Positions 1 to 7,974 of a stretch of DNA of 11,095 bases are shown here, in pieces. The notes under the pieces were generated by a model. The model was not told where the DNA came from. It saw nothing but the letters and a program-made list of their open reading frames with translations, and did no database searches. Position 1 is the first letter of the stretch. Every line of letters starts with the position of its first letter. The translations under genes and the position numbers were made by a program. This DNA comes from an uncultured bacterium (GTDB lineage Bacteria; Bacillota; Clostridia; Oscillospirales; Oscillospiraceae). The stretch is from NCBI GenBank assembly GCA_949286295.1, contig CASECK010000180.1:1-11095 (forward strand). The letters are read 5' to 3'.

Positions 1-123
1 ATGGGGAGCTGGGCGGTGCTGGCCTATTTGCCCTATCTGGCCGTGGCCGGAATCCTGGCCGGGCTGTTCACCGGCGCGGCCGCCCAGGCGCTGGTGCGGC
101 GGATGGACAGACTGAAGCCATAA
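1..123 (+). CDS. C-terminal end of a small hydrophobic membrane protein, possibly Gx transporter / heptaprenyl diphosphate synthase component I family (partial)
   Basis: The reading frame is open from the first base of the window to a TAA at 121-123 and gives 40 residues. An ATG happens to be the first codon, but the peptide is one transmembrane helix (about residues 6-30, rich in Leu, Ala and Gly) followed by a short positively charged tail (VRRMDRLKP). It is therefore most likely the end of a longer membrane protein that begins upstream. The pattern of a hydrophobic helix with Gly-Leu-Phe-Thr-Gly near its end and a basic C-terminus resembles, from memory, the last helix of the Gx transporter / heptaprenyl diphosphate synthase component I family (membrane proteins of isoprenoid or quinone precursor metabolism). 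This assignment is tentative because so little is visible. The stop codon lies 1 nt before a strong terminator hairpin, so this is the last gene of a rightward unit that converges on the minus-strand array. Confidence 0.5.
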   Translation: MGSWAVLAYLPYLAVAGILAGLFTGAAAQALVRRMDRLKP

Positions 124-124
124 C

Positions 125-165
125 AAAGGCGGACTGTACAAAACGTACAGTCCGCCTTTATTATT
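125..165 (+). terminator. Intrinsic terminator between convergent genes, probably bidirectional
   Basis: Positions 125-139 and 145-159 are perfect reverse complements (15 bp, AAAGGCGGACTGTAC arm) around a 5-nt loop AAAAC. The + strand continues TTTATTATT, a usable U-rich tract for the gene ending at 123. Read on the minus strand the same stem ends in TTTGTTATGG, a weaker U-tract, 44 nt beyond the stop of the GH13 gene at 203. It probably ends transcription from both sides. Confidence 0.9.
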
Positions 166-202
166 GCTATTTGTATTTAAAATCCCTTGTATAACAACCG
201 GC

Positions 203-2050
203 TCACAGCTCCAGGAGCGCCCCGGCGTGGGGCGGGAGGGTGAGGGTGAATCCCCAGTCCTCCGCCTCGGCCGCGGCCCGGCCCAACACCGCCCGGGGGG
301 CGCCGTCCAGGTCCAGGAACATGGCCTGCTGCCCCTCGCTGGCGTTGAAGGCGCACAGCAGCCGCTGGCTGCCCTCCTGGCGCAGAAAGGCCAGCAGAGG
401 TCCCTTGCCGTACACATAGCGGATGCTCCCCCGGCGCAGGGCGGGGTACTTTTTCCGCGCCCTGCCCAGGGCGCAAAACCAGTCCAGCAGCTCCCGGTCC
501 TCCCGCCCCCAGGGGTAGGTCTGGCGGTTGAAGGGGTCCTCGAAGCCCTCCATTCCGGCCTCGTCCCCGTAGTACACCGTGGGGGAGCCGGGGAAGCAAA
601 ACAGCAGCAGCGAGGCCGCCCGCAGCAGGTCCTTGCCCCGGCGGCGCTGCTTGGGGGACAGGCGGAAGGCGGCGCGCCACTCCTTGGACTGCTCCCGGTA
701 CTCCCCCCCGGCCCCCAACAGGGTGAGGATGCGGGGGGTGTCGTGGGTGCCCAGGGAGTTCATGGCGCAGTAGAAGGCGAAGGGGGGATAGTTCTCCCGG
801 ATGGTTTCCATCCCCTCCACAAAGTTTTCCGCCCCGCCGCCGGTGAAGAAGGACAAAATGGCCTGGCGCAGGGGGTAGTTCATCAGCCCGTCGCAGTGGC
901 CGCCCAGGATGTGCTTGCGGCGCACCCCGTAGGCGATTTTGTTGGAGCCGTCCTCCCACACCTCGCCGATGATCACCGAGTCGGGCTTCTCCTCCCGGGC
1001 GGCCTGGTGGATGCCGTGGACAAAGTCGTCGGGCAGCTCGTCGGCCACGTCCAGCCTCCAGCCGTCCGCCCCCGCCCGCAGCCACCGGCGCACCACGCTG
1101 TCCGGACCGCCGAAGATGAAGTTGCGGTAGTCGCCGTTGCCCTCGTTGACGGCGGGCAGGGAGTAGATGCCCCACCAGCTGTCATATTGTTTGGGCCACT
1201 GGGTGAAGTTGAACCAGGGGCGGTAGGGGGAATCCCAGCTCTGGCTGGCCCCGATGTCGGGGTAGAAACCGTCGCCGTTGAAGTAGCGGCTGACAAAGCC
1301 AGTGTGATTGAATACCCCGTCCAGCATCACCCCCATCCCCCGCCGGTGGGCCTCGGCGCACAGGCGGGAGAAGTCCTCGTTGCTGCCCAGCATGGGGTCC
1401 ACCCGGCCGTAGTCGGCGGTGCCGTAGCGGTGGTTCTCCGCGGCCTCAAAGATGGGGTTGAAGTACAGCGTCTCCACCCCTAAGTCCTTCAGGTAGTCCA
1501 GCTTTTCGATAATGCCCCGGAAATCGCCGCCGAAAAAGTCCCGGTTGCGGACCTCCCCCCGGTGGTCGGGGCGGAACTCGGGCATATCCTCCCAGTTCTG
1601 GTGGACGCTCCGCCCCCCCACCATACCGGTGGGGTCCGGAATCCGGCTGCGGCAAAAGCGGTCGGGGAAAATCTGATAGGTCATCCCCTCCCCGAACCAG
1701 CCGGGGACCGGCTGGGCGCCGTCGTAGACGGTGAGCTGATAGGGCCCCAGGGTCTGCCGCCCGCCGTCCAGCCGCTCCAGGCGGAAGGAGTACCACACCA
1801 GGCCCACATAGCCGGTGGTGTCCAGATGGGCGGTGAACACGTCCTGGCCCAGCTCGAAGCCCTGCCAGGGCATGGGCAGAGTGAGGCTCTGGCCGTCCCG
1901 GCTCTCAAACTGGGCGGTCATCACGGCCCGGGAGAAGCCCTCGGCCCGGGGGGGACGGAGGGTGAAGCGCACCGCGGTGCCTGAGGACACCGCCCCATAG
2001 GGGCTTTTATAGCGCGGGTCCCGGGAGTTGTAGGTGGGTTGATAGGTCAT
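203..2050 (-). CDS. Cytoplasmic glycoside hydrolase family 13 (alpha-amylase / neopullulanase-like)
   Basis: A 615-residue protein that should hydrolyse alpha-1,4 (perhaps also alpha-1,6) bonds in starch- or maltodextrin-type glucans. The N-terminal ~115 residues look like the beta-sandwich domain that precedes the barrel in neopullulanase and amylopullulanase-like enzymes; the (beta/alpha)8 barrel starts near GMTYQIFPDRF (122-132). The four GH13 regions are all present: DGVFNH (244-249), GWRLDVADE (330-338, nucleophile Asp334), GEVWED (362-367, acid/base Glu363) and THDTPR (435-440, stabilising Asp437). TVYYGDEAG (491-499) is also typical. There is no signal peptide, so it probably acts on imported oligosaccharides. 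AGGTGA lies 4 nt before the ATG. It follows the kinase gene by 36 nt and is last in the array before the terminator at 125-159. Family is certain; exact substrate and GH13 subfamily cannot be told from sequence alone. Confidence 0.93.
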   Translation of the reverse strand: MTYQPTYNSRDPRYKSPYGAVSSGTAVRFTLRPPRAEGFSRAVMTAQFESRDGQSLTLPMPWQGFELGQDVFTAHLDTTGYVGLVWYSFRLERLDGGRQTLGPYQLTVYDGAQPVPGWFGEGMTYQIFPDRFCRSRIPDPTGMVGGRSVHQNWEDMPEFRPDHRGEVRNRDFFGGDFRGIIEKLDYLKDLGVETLYFNPIFEAAENHRYGTADYGRVDPMLGSNEDFSRLCAEAHRRGMGVMLDGVFNHTGFVSRYFNGDGFYPDIGASQSWDSPYRPWFNFTQWPKQYDSWWGIYSLPAVNEGNGDYRNFIFGGPDSVVRRWLRAGADGWRLDVADELPDDFVHGIHQAAREEKPDSVIIGEVWEDGSNKIAYGVRRKHILGGHCDGLMNYPLRQAILSFFTGGGAENFVEGMETIRENYPPFAFYCAMNSLGTHDTPRILTLLGAGGEYREQSKEWRAAFRLSPKQRRRGKDLLRAASLLLFCFPGSPTVYYGDEAGMEGFEDPFNRQTYPWGREDRELLDWFCALGRARKKYPALRRGSIRYVYGKGPLLAFLRQEGSQRLLCAFNASEGQQAMFLDLDGAPRAVLGRAAAEAEDWGFTLTLPPHAGALLEL

Positions 2051-2086
2051 GCGATCACCTGAAAGAAAGGATGGGGCGGGCGGGGG

Positions 2087-3022
2087 TCAGTAGTGGTAGT
2101 TCCCCCCGCCGATGAATTCCCGCAGCAGGGAATCCCGGGCCACAAGGGCCGGGTCGATGGGCTCGAAGTAGCGGAAGGCGTCCACCAGCTGGAGCATCTC
2201 GTCGTGGCGCTCGTTGTCCTCGGGCACGGAGCGCAGAATGGGCACGGCGTAGTTGCGCATCACGGATACCTCGTAGGGCAGGGCGGAGTCGAAGATGATG
2301 TCCGCCCGGTTTTTATAGGGGGAGATGTACAGCTTCTCCCCCCGGCGGACGTTGGCCCACATATCCAGGGTCTCGGCCACCCCGGTGCCCCGGAAGTTAT
2401 AGTCCCGGACCGCCCGGCGGGTCAGGCGCATCCAGGTGCCCTTGAAGCGCAGGGCGGCCCCCTCGTTCACATTGGAGCGGGCGGAGATATAGAGCTTGGT
2501 GGCCTCCGGGTGCCGGCCGGCGATGTCGTCGTTGAGGGCGTGGATGCCCTCGAAGATGGCAATCTCGTTTTTTTCCAGCTTCAGGGGGGTGCCCAGGGTG
2601 TCGTTGCGCATCTGGCGGGCAAACTCGAACTTGGGGATGAGAATCTCCTCCCCCCGGGACAGGGCGGTGAAGTGCCGGTCCAGCAGGTCCATGTCCAGAC
2701 ACAGGGGGGACTCGTAGTCGATGTCCCCCTCGGGGGTGCGGGGCGCGGTCTTTTTGTTGATGGTCCGGAAGTAGTTGTCCATGGACACCGCGTGGGAATT
2801 GACTCCCCGGCGCCGGAGCTCCTCGGCGATCTTCATGGCGGTGGTGGTCTTGCCCGAGCCGGAGGGGCCGGACAGCAGCACGATGGGGCTGCGCTCTAAG
2901 TTGGAGAGAATCCGGTCCGCCGCCAGGGACACCCGCTGGGCGTAGGCCTGGTCGCACTCGGCCAAAAACTCGGCCACGCCGCTGCGGATGCGCTTGTTGA
3001 TCTCTTGGAGTTGGTAGGCCAT
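2087..3022 (-). CDS. Uridine kinase / phosphoribulokinase-family nucleoside kinase (short form)
   Basis: A 311-residue P-loop kinase, probably phosphorylating uridine, cytidine or a related nucleoside in pyrimidine salvage in the cytosol. The Walker A motif is GPSGSGKTT (52-60); the substrate-side MDNYF (81-85) with Asp82 matches the DDYF-type motif of uridine kinases; FEGIHALN (158-165) is the Walker B-like strand; the arginine-rich RLTRRAVRDYNFRG (199-212) fits the lid region. The end, LLREFIGGGNYHY, matches from memory the REFIGG tail of the long (~550 aa) Firmicute nucleoside kinases, but here only about 45 residues precede the P-loop, so the TGS-like N-terminal half of those proteins is absent. 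GAGGTG lies 6 nt before the ATG. It sits 15 nt after hemZ and 36 nt before the GH13 gene. The kinase family is clear; the substrate is inferred. Confidence 0.85.
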   Translation of the reverse strand: MAYQLQEINKRIRSGVAEFLAECDQAYAQRVSLAADRILSNLERSPIVLLSGPSGSGKTTTAMKIAEELRRRGVNSHAVSMDNYFRTINKKTAPRTPEGDIDYESPLCLDMDLLDRHFTALSRGEEILIPKFEFARQMRNDTLGTPLKLEKNEIAIFEGIHALNDDIAGRHPEATKLYISARSNVNEGAALRFKGTWMRLTRRAVRDYNFRGTGVAETLDMWANVRRGEKLYISPYKNRADIIFDSALPYEVSVMRNYAVPILRSVPEDNERHDEMLQLVDAFRYFEPIDPALVARDSLLREFIGGGNYHY

Positions 3023-3037
3023 AGATACACCTCTGTT

Positions 3038-4543
3038 TCAATGATAGAACTCTAAAATCTCCTGCCGCTGCCGGGCCAGCTTTTCCCCGGCGGCCAGGTA
3101 CTCCTGGGGGTACTTGGGGTTGGAAAGGCGCAGAATCTTGCCCGAGGGCGGGTCGATGAGCTTGGTGACCCCGCCGGCCCCCAGGGAGACTACGGTTTGC
3201 AGCTCCTCCATCATGACGATGTTGTACACGCTCTGGGCGCCCGGCAGGGTCCAGCCCACATTCTCCAGGGCGCCGGACATATATTTCTGCCGGTATAAAT
3301 AATAGGGCTGATAACCCCGCTGTATCAGCGCCTCCCGGGAGAAGTCCAGCATCCGGGCGGTCTCCTCCCCGCTGGGCAGGCCGCCCTCCCCGCCGCCGGC
3401 CATGAGGGAGGAGCCCTTCTTTCGCGCCAGGGTGTGGACGGTGACATTCTCCGGCCCCAGGGCCAGCACCCCCTCCAGGGAGCGGCGGAAGCCCTGGAAG
3501 CTGTCCCGGGGCAGGCCGGCAATCAAATCCATATTGATGCAGGCAAAGCCCACCTCCCGGGCCAGGGCGAAGGCGGCCTGGATGTCCCCCGGGGTGTGGT
3601 CCCTGCCGATGGCCTCCAGCACATGGCCCTCCAAGGTCTGGGGGTTGATGGAGATGCGGCCCACGCCGTGGGCGCGCAGTACCTCCAACTTTTCCCGGGT
3701 GATGGTGTCCGGCCGGCCGGCCTCCACGGTGAGCTCGCCGCAGCCCTCCAGAGGGAGGGCGCGCCGGCACCGGCGCAGGATGAGGTCCAGCTGGCCGGCG
3801 GACAGGGTGGTGGGGGTGCCGCCCCCCATATAGAAGGAGCGGACGGACAGCCCGGCCTGCTCCAGCACCCGGCCGGCGGCGTCAATCTCCGCCAGCAGGG
3901 CCTGGACATAGGGCTCCACCAGATTCAGGGTCCTCCCCACGTCGGCGGAGACGAAGGAGCAGTAGGCGCACCGGGAGGGACAGAAGGGGATGCCGATATA
4001 CAGCGACACCTCCCGGGGGGCGAGGGAACGCCGGACGTCCAGGCTGGCCTGGGCGCACTCCACCGCCAGCTTGGCCCGCTCCGGAGAGACCTGGTAGACT
4101 TCCTCCAACTCCCGCTGGGCCCCCTCCGGTCCGGCCCCGGCCAGCAGGCTCCGGGTGGGCAGCTTCACCGGCCGCACGCCGGTGAGAGCGCCCCAGGGGG
4201 GCTGCCGGCCCAGCAGGGCGGTGCCCGCCTCGTAGAAGGCCAGCTTCAAGGCGTGCTGCACGGAGCGGATGGCCTGCTCCGGGGCGCCGCCCAGGCTGTC
4301 CGCGGGCAGGCCGCGGCGCCCGGACGCTGTCCGGCCCTGCCAGTTCACCCCGGCGCCGAGCCAGACGGTCCCGCCCTCCGGGCGGAGGGAAAACACGGCG
4401 CAGCCAGCCTCTGTAAGGATATGGGGCTCCTGGGCCGGATATTCCGGCCGCTCCCCGGGGAAGAGGGTGAGCATCATCTGCTCGGCGGCATAGTGAAAGC
4501 GCTCCGGTTCCCAGAGGGGGGAGGGCCGGAAGTACAGCTTCAT
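3038..4543 (-). CDS. hemZ: HemZ-type radical SAM protein (coproporphyrinogen dehydrogenase-like)
   Basis: A 501-residue radical SAM protein of the HemN/HemW superfamily. The [4Fe-4S] site is CPSRCAYC, with Cys188, Cys192 and Cys195 in CxxxCxxC spacing, followed by the SAM-binding GGGTPT (240-245). About 180 residues precede the radical SAM domain, as in the Firmicute HemZ group and unlike the shorter HemW. The C-terminal stretch YRQKYMSGALENVGW (417-431) and the LGAGGVTK segment (454-461) are also HemZ-like. The family is annotated as oxygen-independent coproporphyrinogen III dehydrogenase, but that activity is not well established for HemZ and a heme-handling role is possible. The ATG overlaps the stop of the upstream hydrolase gene (ATGA, 4540-4543), so the two are probably translationally coupled; a GGGAGG sits 10 nt before the start, inside the upstream gene. 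No other heme synthesis gene is visible. Confidence 0.92.
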   Translation of the reverse strand: MKLYFRPSPLWEPERFHYAAEQMMLTLFPGERPEYPAQEPHILTEAGCAVFSLRPEGGTVWLGAGVNWQGRTASGRRGLPADSLGGAPEQAIRSVQHALKLAFYEAGTALLGRQPPWGALTGVRPVKLPTRSLLAGAGPEGAQRELEEVYQVSPERAKLAVECAQASLDVRRSLAPREVSLYIGIPFCPSRCAYCSFVSADVGRTLNLVEPYVQALLAEIDAAGRVLEQAGLSVRSFYMGGGTPTTLSAGQLDLILRRCRRALPLEGCGELTVEAGRPDTITREKLEVLRAHGVGRISINPQTLEGHVLEAIGRDHTPGDIQAAFALAREVGFACINMDLIAGLPRDSFQGFRRSLEGVLALGPENVTVHTLARKKGSSLMAGGGEGGLPSGEETARMLDFSREALIQRGYQPYYLYRQKYMSGALENVGWTLPGAQSVYNIVMMEELQTVVSLGAGGVTKLIDPPSGKILRLSNPKYPQEYLAAGEKLARQRQEILEFYH

Positions 4544-5154
4544 TGTCCCAGGGCCTCCCGCAGGAAGGGGTTGTACCGCCGCTCTGTGTCCAGGTCGGAG
4601 GTCCGGTCGTGGCCGGGACAGACGTGGAAGTTACCCTCCAGCTCCCCCAGCCGCTTCAGGGAGGCCATAATCTCCTCATAGCTGCCCCCGGCCAGGTCGG
4701 TGCGGCCGCAGGAGCCGCAGAACAGGGTGTCCCCGGTGAACAGCACGTCCCCCGCCATCAGGGTGACCGAGCCCTTGGAGTGCCCGGGAGTGTGGAGCAC
4801 CCGGATGGTCAGGCCGCCCAGGGGCAGCGCGTCCCCCTCGCCGTAGTACTTCAGACCCTCCACCTGGCCCTCCAGGGGGAACAGGCGGCTGCCCGCCCCC
4901 TGGGCGTCGGCGCGGTGGATGTAGATTTCCGCCTCCGGCAGGAGCCGGTGAAGCTCCGGAACGGCGGTGGTGTGGTCGTAATGGCCGTGGGTCAACAGGA
5001 TATAGCGCACCCGCGCCCCGTCCTCCTTCAGGGTGGCCAGGATTCGCCCAGCCTCGTCTCCCGGGTCGATGACGGCGGTCTCGTGGTCCGGCCCGTCCTC
5101 CAGGAGATAGCAGTTGGTGCCGATGGGACCCACTTGCAGCAGTTTGACTTTCAT
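4540..5154 (-). CDS. Metallo-beta-lactamase-fold hydrolase (glyoxalase II-like)
   Basis: A 204-residue cytosolic metallohydrolase of the glyoxalase II-like group. Metal ligands are visible: THGHYDH (55-61) gives His56, His58, Asp60 and His61; HTPGHS (121-126) gives His125; GDTLF (141-145) gives Asp142; CPGHD (179-183) gives His182. This is the full binuclear site. The true substrate is unknown; short proteins of this kind are often annotated as hydroxyacylglutathione hydrolases but lack the larger C-terminal substrate domain. The start at 5154 is chosen because AAAGGAG lies 6 nt upstream and MKVKLLQVGPIGTNCY is the normal N-terminus of the family. An in-frame ATG at 5286 would add 44 residues that only read through the end of dtd in another frame. 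It lies 47 nt after dtd and overlaps hemZ by 4 nt; the dtd-hydrolase-hemZ order is common in clostridia. Confidence 0.92.
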   Translation of the reverse strand: MKVKLLQVGPIGTNCYLLEDGPDHETAVIDPGDEAGRILATLKEDGARVRYILLTHGHYDHTTAVPELHRLLPEAEIYIHRADAQGAGSRLFPLEGQVEGLKYYGEGDALPLGGLTIRVLHTPGHSKGSVTLMAGDVLFTGDTLFCGSCGRTDLAGGSYEEIMASLKRLGELEGNFHVCPGHDRTSDLDTERRYNPFLREALGQ

Positions 5155-5201
5155 CGCGGTCTCCTTTCCAGCCGCCAGCGCGCCCGGAGGGGCGCCGGCG
5201 G

Positions 5202-5645
5202 TCAAGTTTCGTCGGTATCGTACAAAATGGTGACCGGCCCGTCGTTGACGGAGGACACCTGCATATCCGCCCCGAACCGGCCGCACTCCACCTGGAAGCC
5301 CCGGGCCCGGCAGCGGGCCAGGAAGCGCTCGTACAGGGGCACGGCCAGCTCCGGCCGGGCCGCCCCGGAAAAGCCCGGGCGGCGGGAGGAGGTGTCGGCG
5401 TACAGGGTGAACTGGCTGACCACCAGCAGGGCCCCGCCGGCCTGCTCCAGACTCAGGTTCATTTTCCCGTTTTCGTCCTCAAAGACCCGCAGGTTGCAAA
5501 TCTTCTCGGCCAGTTTGTCACAGACGGCCTCGGTGTCGCCGGGGCCCACCCCAAGCAGAACGAGAAAGCCCTTGCCGATGGCCCCCGCCGTCTGGCCGGC
5601 GATGGTGACGCAGGCGGAGGACACTCTTGTGACGACAGCGCGCAT
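5202..5645 (-). CDS. dtd: D-aminoacyl-tRNA deacylase
   Basis: A 147-residue protein, the normal length for bacterial Dtd, which frees tRNAs mischarged with D-amino acids (and glycine on tRNA-Ala). The catalytic-pocket motif SQFTLYAD (77-84, with Thr80) and the C-terminal NDGPVT (134-139) that supplies the cross-subunit Gly-Pro motif for chiral proofreading are both intact; the N-terminus MRAVVTRVSSA is typical. The start at 5645 is preferred over the in-frame ATG at 5705 because the extra 20 residues are not family-like and would run into the 3' end of relA. An AAGGAAAGG ribosome binding site ends 11 nt before the ATG, a rather long spacing. It lies 34 nt after relA, the classic Firmicute relA-dtd pair, and works as a homodimer. 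Confidence 0.96.
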   Translation of the reverse strand: MRAVVTRVSSACVTIAGQTAGAIGKGFLVLLGVGPGDTEAVCDKLAEKICNLRVFEDENGKMNLSLEQAGGALLVVSQFTLYADTSSRRPGFSGAARPELAVPLYERFLARCRARGFQVECGRFGADMQVSSVNDGPVTILYDTDET

Positions 5646-5679
5646 ATCCGCATCAGCCTTTCCTTGAGAGATGGGGGGC

Positions 5680-7908
5680 CTATTTCCCGCTGGAGCGGGC
5701 CACATGGTAGACCCCCTGGATGCCGCCCAGCTTGTTGATGACGCCGGCCAGCTCGTCCTTGTCCCGGACCTCCAGCACCATGTTGACCACCGCGTGGCCG
5801 TCGGGCATGGAGCGGGCGGACAGGGCGCTGACCTTCACCTTGGCGGCGGACAGGGCCATGGCCACGTCCAGGGTCAGCCCGTCCCGGTCCTTGGAGGACA
5901 GCTCCAGGGCGGTTTTGTAGTTGGGCAGCTTGCTGTCCGCCCAGGAGACCTTCACCCAGCGGTCGGCCTCCTCCAGCTTGCGCCGCTCAGGGGCGGCGTT
6001 GGGGCAGTCGGCCCGGTGGACGGACACCCCGTATCCCCGGGTGATAAAGCCCACCACCGGGTCCCCGGGGACGGGGGTGCAGCATTTGGCGAACTTGACC
6101 AGGCAGTTGCCCAGCCCCTCCACGATGATGCCGGAGTCGGACTTGGCGCTCTGGCCCGGCGGGGGGGCGGCGGAGCTGCCGGGGACGATGACGCTCTCCT
6201 CGATGGGGCGGGCTGCGGCGGCGGCCTTCTCCGCCTGGAGCCGGCCCAGGCGGAGCATCTCGTCCCGCACCCGGGCCACGGCCTTGGAGGCGGTGGTGCC
6301 GCCGTAGCCGATGGAGGCGTACAGCTCGTCCAGGGAGCCGCAGCGGACCTTGTGGAGGATGTGGGGCAGCACCTCCTCGGCGGTGACGGCGGCCAGGGAC
6401 AGCTTGCAGTGGCGCAGCTCCGACTCAAAGGCGGCGCGGCCGGTGGCGATGTTCTCCTCCCGGCGCTCCTTTTTGAACCACTGCCGGATTTTGTTGCGGG
6501 CCTCGTTGGACTTGCACAGCTTCAGCCAGTCCCGGCTGGGCCCCTTGGCGGACTTGGAGGTCTGAATCTCCACAATATCGCCGTTTTTCAGCACGGTCTC
6601 ATAGGGGACCATCCGCCCGTTGACCCGGGCGCCCACCATGCTGTTGCCCACGGCGGAGTGGATGTTGTAGGCAAAGTCGATGGGGGTGGCCCCGGCGGGC
6701 AGGTTGACCACGTCGCCGTTGGGGGTAAAGACGAACACCTCGTCGGAGAACAGGTCCACCTTCATGGTGCTGACAAATTCCTCCGCGTCGGTGTCCTGCT
6801 GGCTCTCCAGCAGCTTGCGCACCCACTCGAACTCCTGCTCGGTGCCCAGCTTCCGGTCGGCCAGGCCCTGCTTGTACTTCCAGTGGGCGGCCACGCCGTA
6901 CTCGGCGGTCTGGTGCATCTCCCAGGTGCGAATCTGCACCTCGAAGGGGATGCCCTCCCGGCCGATGACCGTGGTGTGGAGGGACTGGTACATATTGGGC
7001 TTTGGGGTGCCGATATAGTCCTTGAACCGGCCCAGCACCGGCTTGAACATATCGTGGATGCAGCCCAGCACATTGTAGCATTCGGGGATGTCGTCCACGA
7101 TGACCCGGAAGGCGTACAGGTCAAAAATTTCGTCCAGGGTCTTGTTCTGGGTGAACATCTTCCGGTAGATGGAGTAGATATGCTTCACCCGGCCGTAGAC
7201 GGTGCAGTGGATGCCCTCCTGGCTCAGCCGCTGCTGGATGCGGTGCTGGACGGCGGCCAGGAACTCCTCGTGGGCGGCGGAGCGCTCGGCCAGCTGCTCC
7301 TCAATCTCCTTGTAGCCCACCGGGTCCAGGTACCGCAGGGACAGGTCCTCCAGCTCCCACTTGATGCGCTGCATTCCCAGGCGGTGGGCGATGGGGGCGT
7401 AGATTTCCATGGTCTCCAGGCTCTTCTCCCGCTGCTTCTTGGGGGACTGGTATTCCATGGTGCGCATATTGTGCAGCCGGTCGCACACCTTGATGAGGAT
7501 GACCCGGATATCCCGGCTCATGGCGATGAGCATCTTGCGCAGATTTTCCATCTGCTCCTCTTCCTTGGTGACATACTGCACCCGAGTCAGCTTGGTGACT
7601 CCCTCCACCAGCTCGGCCACGTTGGGGCCGAATTTTTTGGCGATCTCCTCATGGGTGGAGGCGGTGTCCTCGATGCAGTCGTGGAGCAGGGCGGCGATGA
7701 TGCTGTCCACGTCCAGCTCCAGGTCGGCCACAATCTCCGCCACGGCGATGGGGTGGATGATATAGGGCTCGCCGCTTTTGCGCAGCTGGCCGTGGTGGGC
7801 GGCGTCGGCATAGGTGAAGGCGTCAAACAGCCGCTGGGTGTCCAGACTGGGGGTATAGGCGGCCACCTTTTTTTCCAGGGCGTGATAGCGTTCCAGAATC
7901 GGGTCCAT
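5680..7908 (-). CDS. relA: Bifunctional (p)ppGpp synthetase/hydrolase, Rel type
   Basis: A 742-residue long RelA/SpoT homolog that makes and degrades the alarmone (p)ppGpp at the ribosome. Domains in order: HD hydrolase with intact HDCIEDT (76-82); synthetase with RFKD (294-297), YQSLHT (307-312) and EVQIRT (323-328); TGS (about 389-450); a helical region; an alanine/proline-rich linker (about 560-592); the cysteine motif CCTPVPGD (609-616) with a further Cys at 635; and ACT (about 664-742). An intact HD site together with the RxKD signature, rather than ExDD of monofunctional RelA, indicates a bifunctional enzyme. The start at 7908 is set by GAGGTG six nt upstream. A GTG at 7917 would add three residues but overlaps that ribosome binding site, so it is less likely. 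It follows recJ by 66 nt and precedes dtd by 34 nt. Confidence 0.97.
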   Translation of the reverse strand: MDPILERYHALEKKVAAYTPSLDTQRLFDAFTYADAAHHGQLRKSGEPYIIHPIAVAEIVADLELDVDSIIAALLHDCIEDTASTHEEIAKKFGPNVAELVEGVTKLTRVQYVTKEEEQMENLRKMLIAMSRDIRVILIKVCDRLHNMRTMEYQSPKKQREKSLETMEIYAPIAHRLGMQRIKWELEDLSLRYLDPVGYKEIEEQLAERSAAHEEFLAAVQHRIQQRLSQEGIHCTVYGRVKHIYSIYRKMFTQNKTLDEIFDLYAFRVIVDDIPECYNVLGCIHDMFKPVLGRFKDYIGTPKPNMYQSLHTTVIGREGIPFEVQIRTWEMHQTAEYGVAAHWKYKQGLADRKLGTEQEFEWVRKLLESQQDTDAEEFVSTMKVDLFSDEVFVFTPNGDVVNLPAGATPIDFAYNIHSAVGNSMVGARVNGRMVPYETVLKNGDIVEIQTSKSAKGPSRDWLKLCKSNEARNKIRQWFKKERREENIATGRAAFESELRHCKLSLAAVTAEEVLPHILHKVRCGSLDELYASIGYGGTTASKAVARVRDEMLRLGRLQAEKAAAAARPIEESVIVPGSSAAPPPGQSAKSDSGIIVEGLGNCLVKFAKCCTPVPGDPVVGFITRGYGVSVHRADCPNAAPERRKLEEADRWVKVSWADSKLPNYKTALELSSKDRDGLTLDVAMALSAAKVKVSALSARSMPDGHAVVNMVLEVRDKDELAGVINKLGGIQGVYHVARSSGK

Positions 7909-7974
7909 AGGGTTCACCTCGGTTGAAGTATGGGAAGCGGCCGGAGCGCGGGGCGTCCTAGCCGCGCCCGGCGC

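Noticed and set aside
164..5667. Other long + strand frames opposite the GH13, kinase, hemZ, hydrolase and dtd genes (for example 164-1483, 3434-4681, 4543-5667)
   Set aside because: They are antisense shadows of genes with clear catalytic motifs and have no ribosome binding site or recognisable protein features.
7915..7917. GTG start for relA three codons upstream
   Set aside because: The GTG is part of the GAGGTG ribosome binding site that is well spaced for the ATG at 7908.
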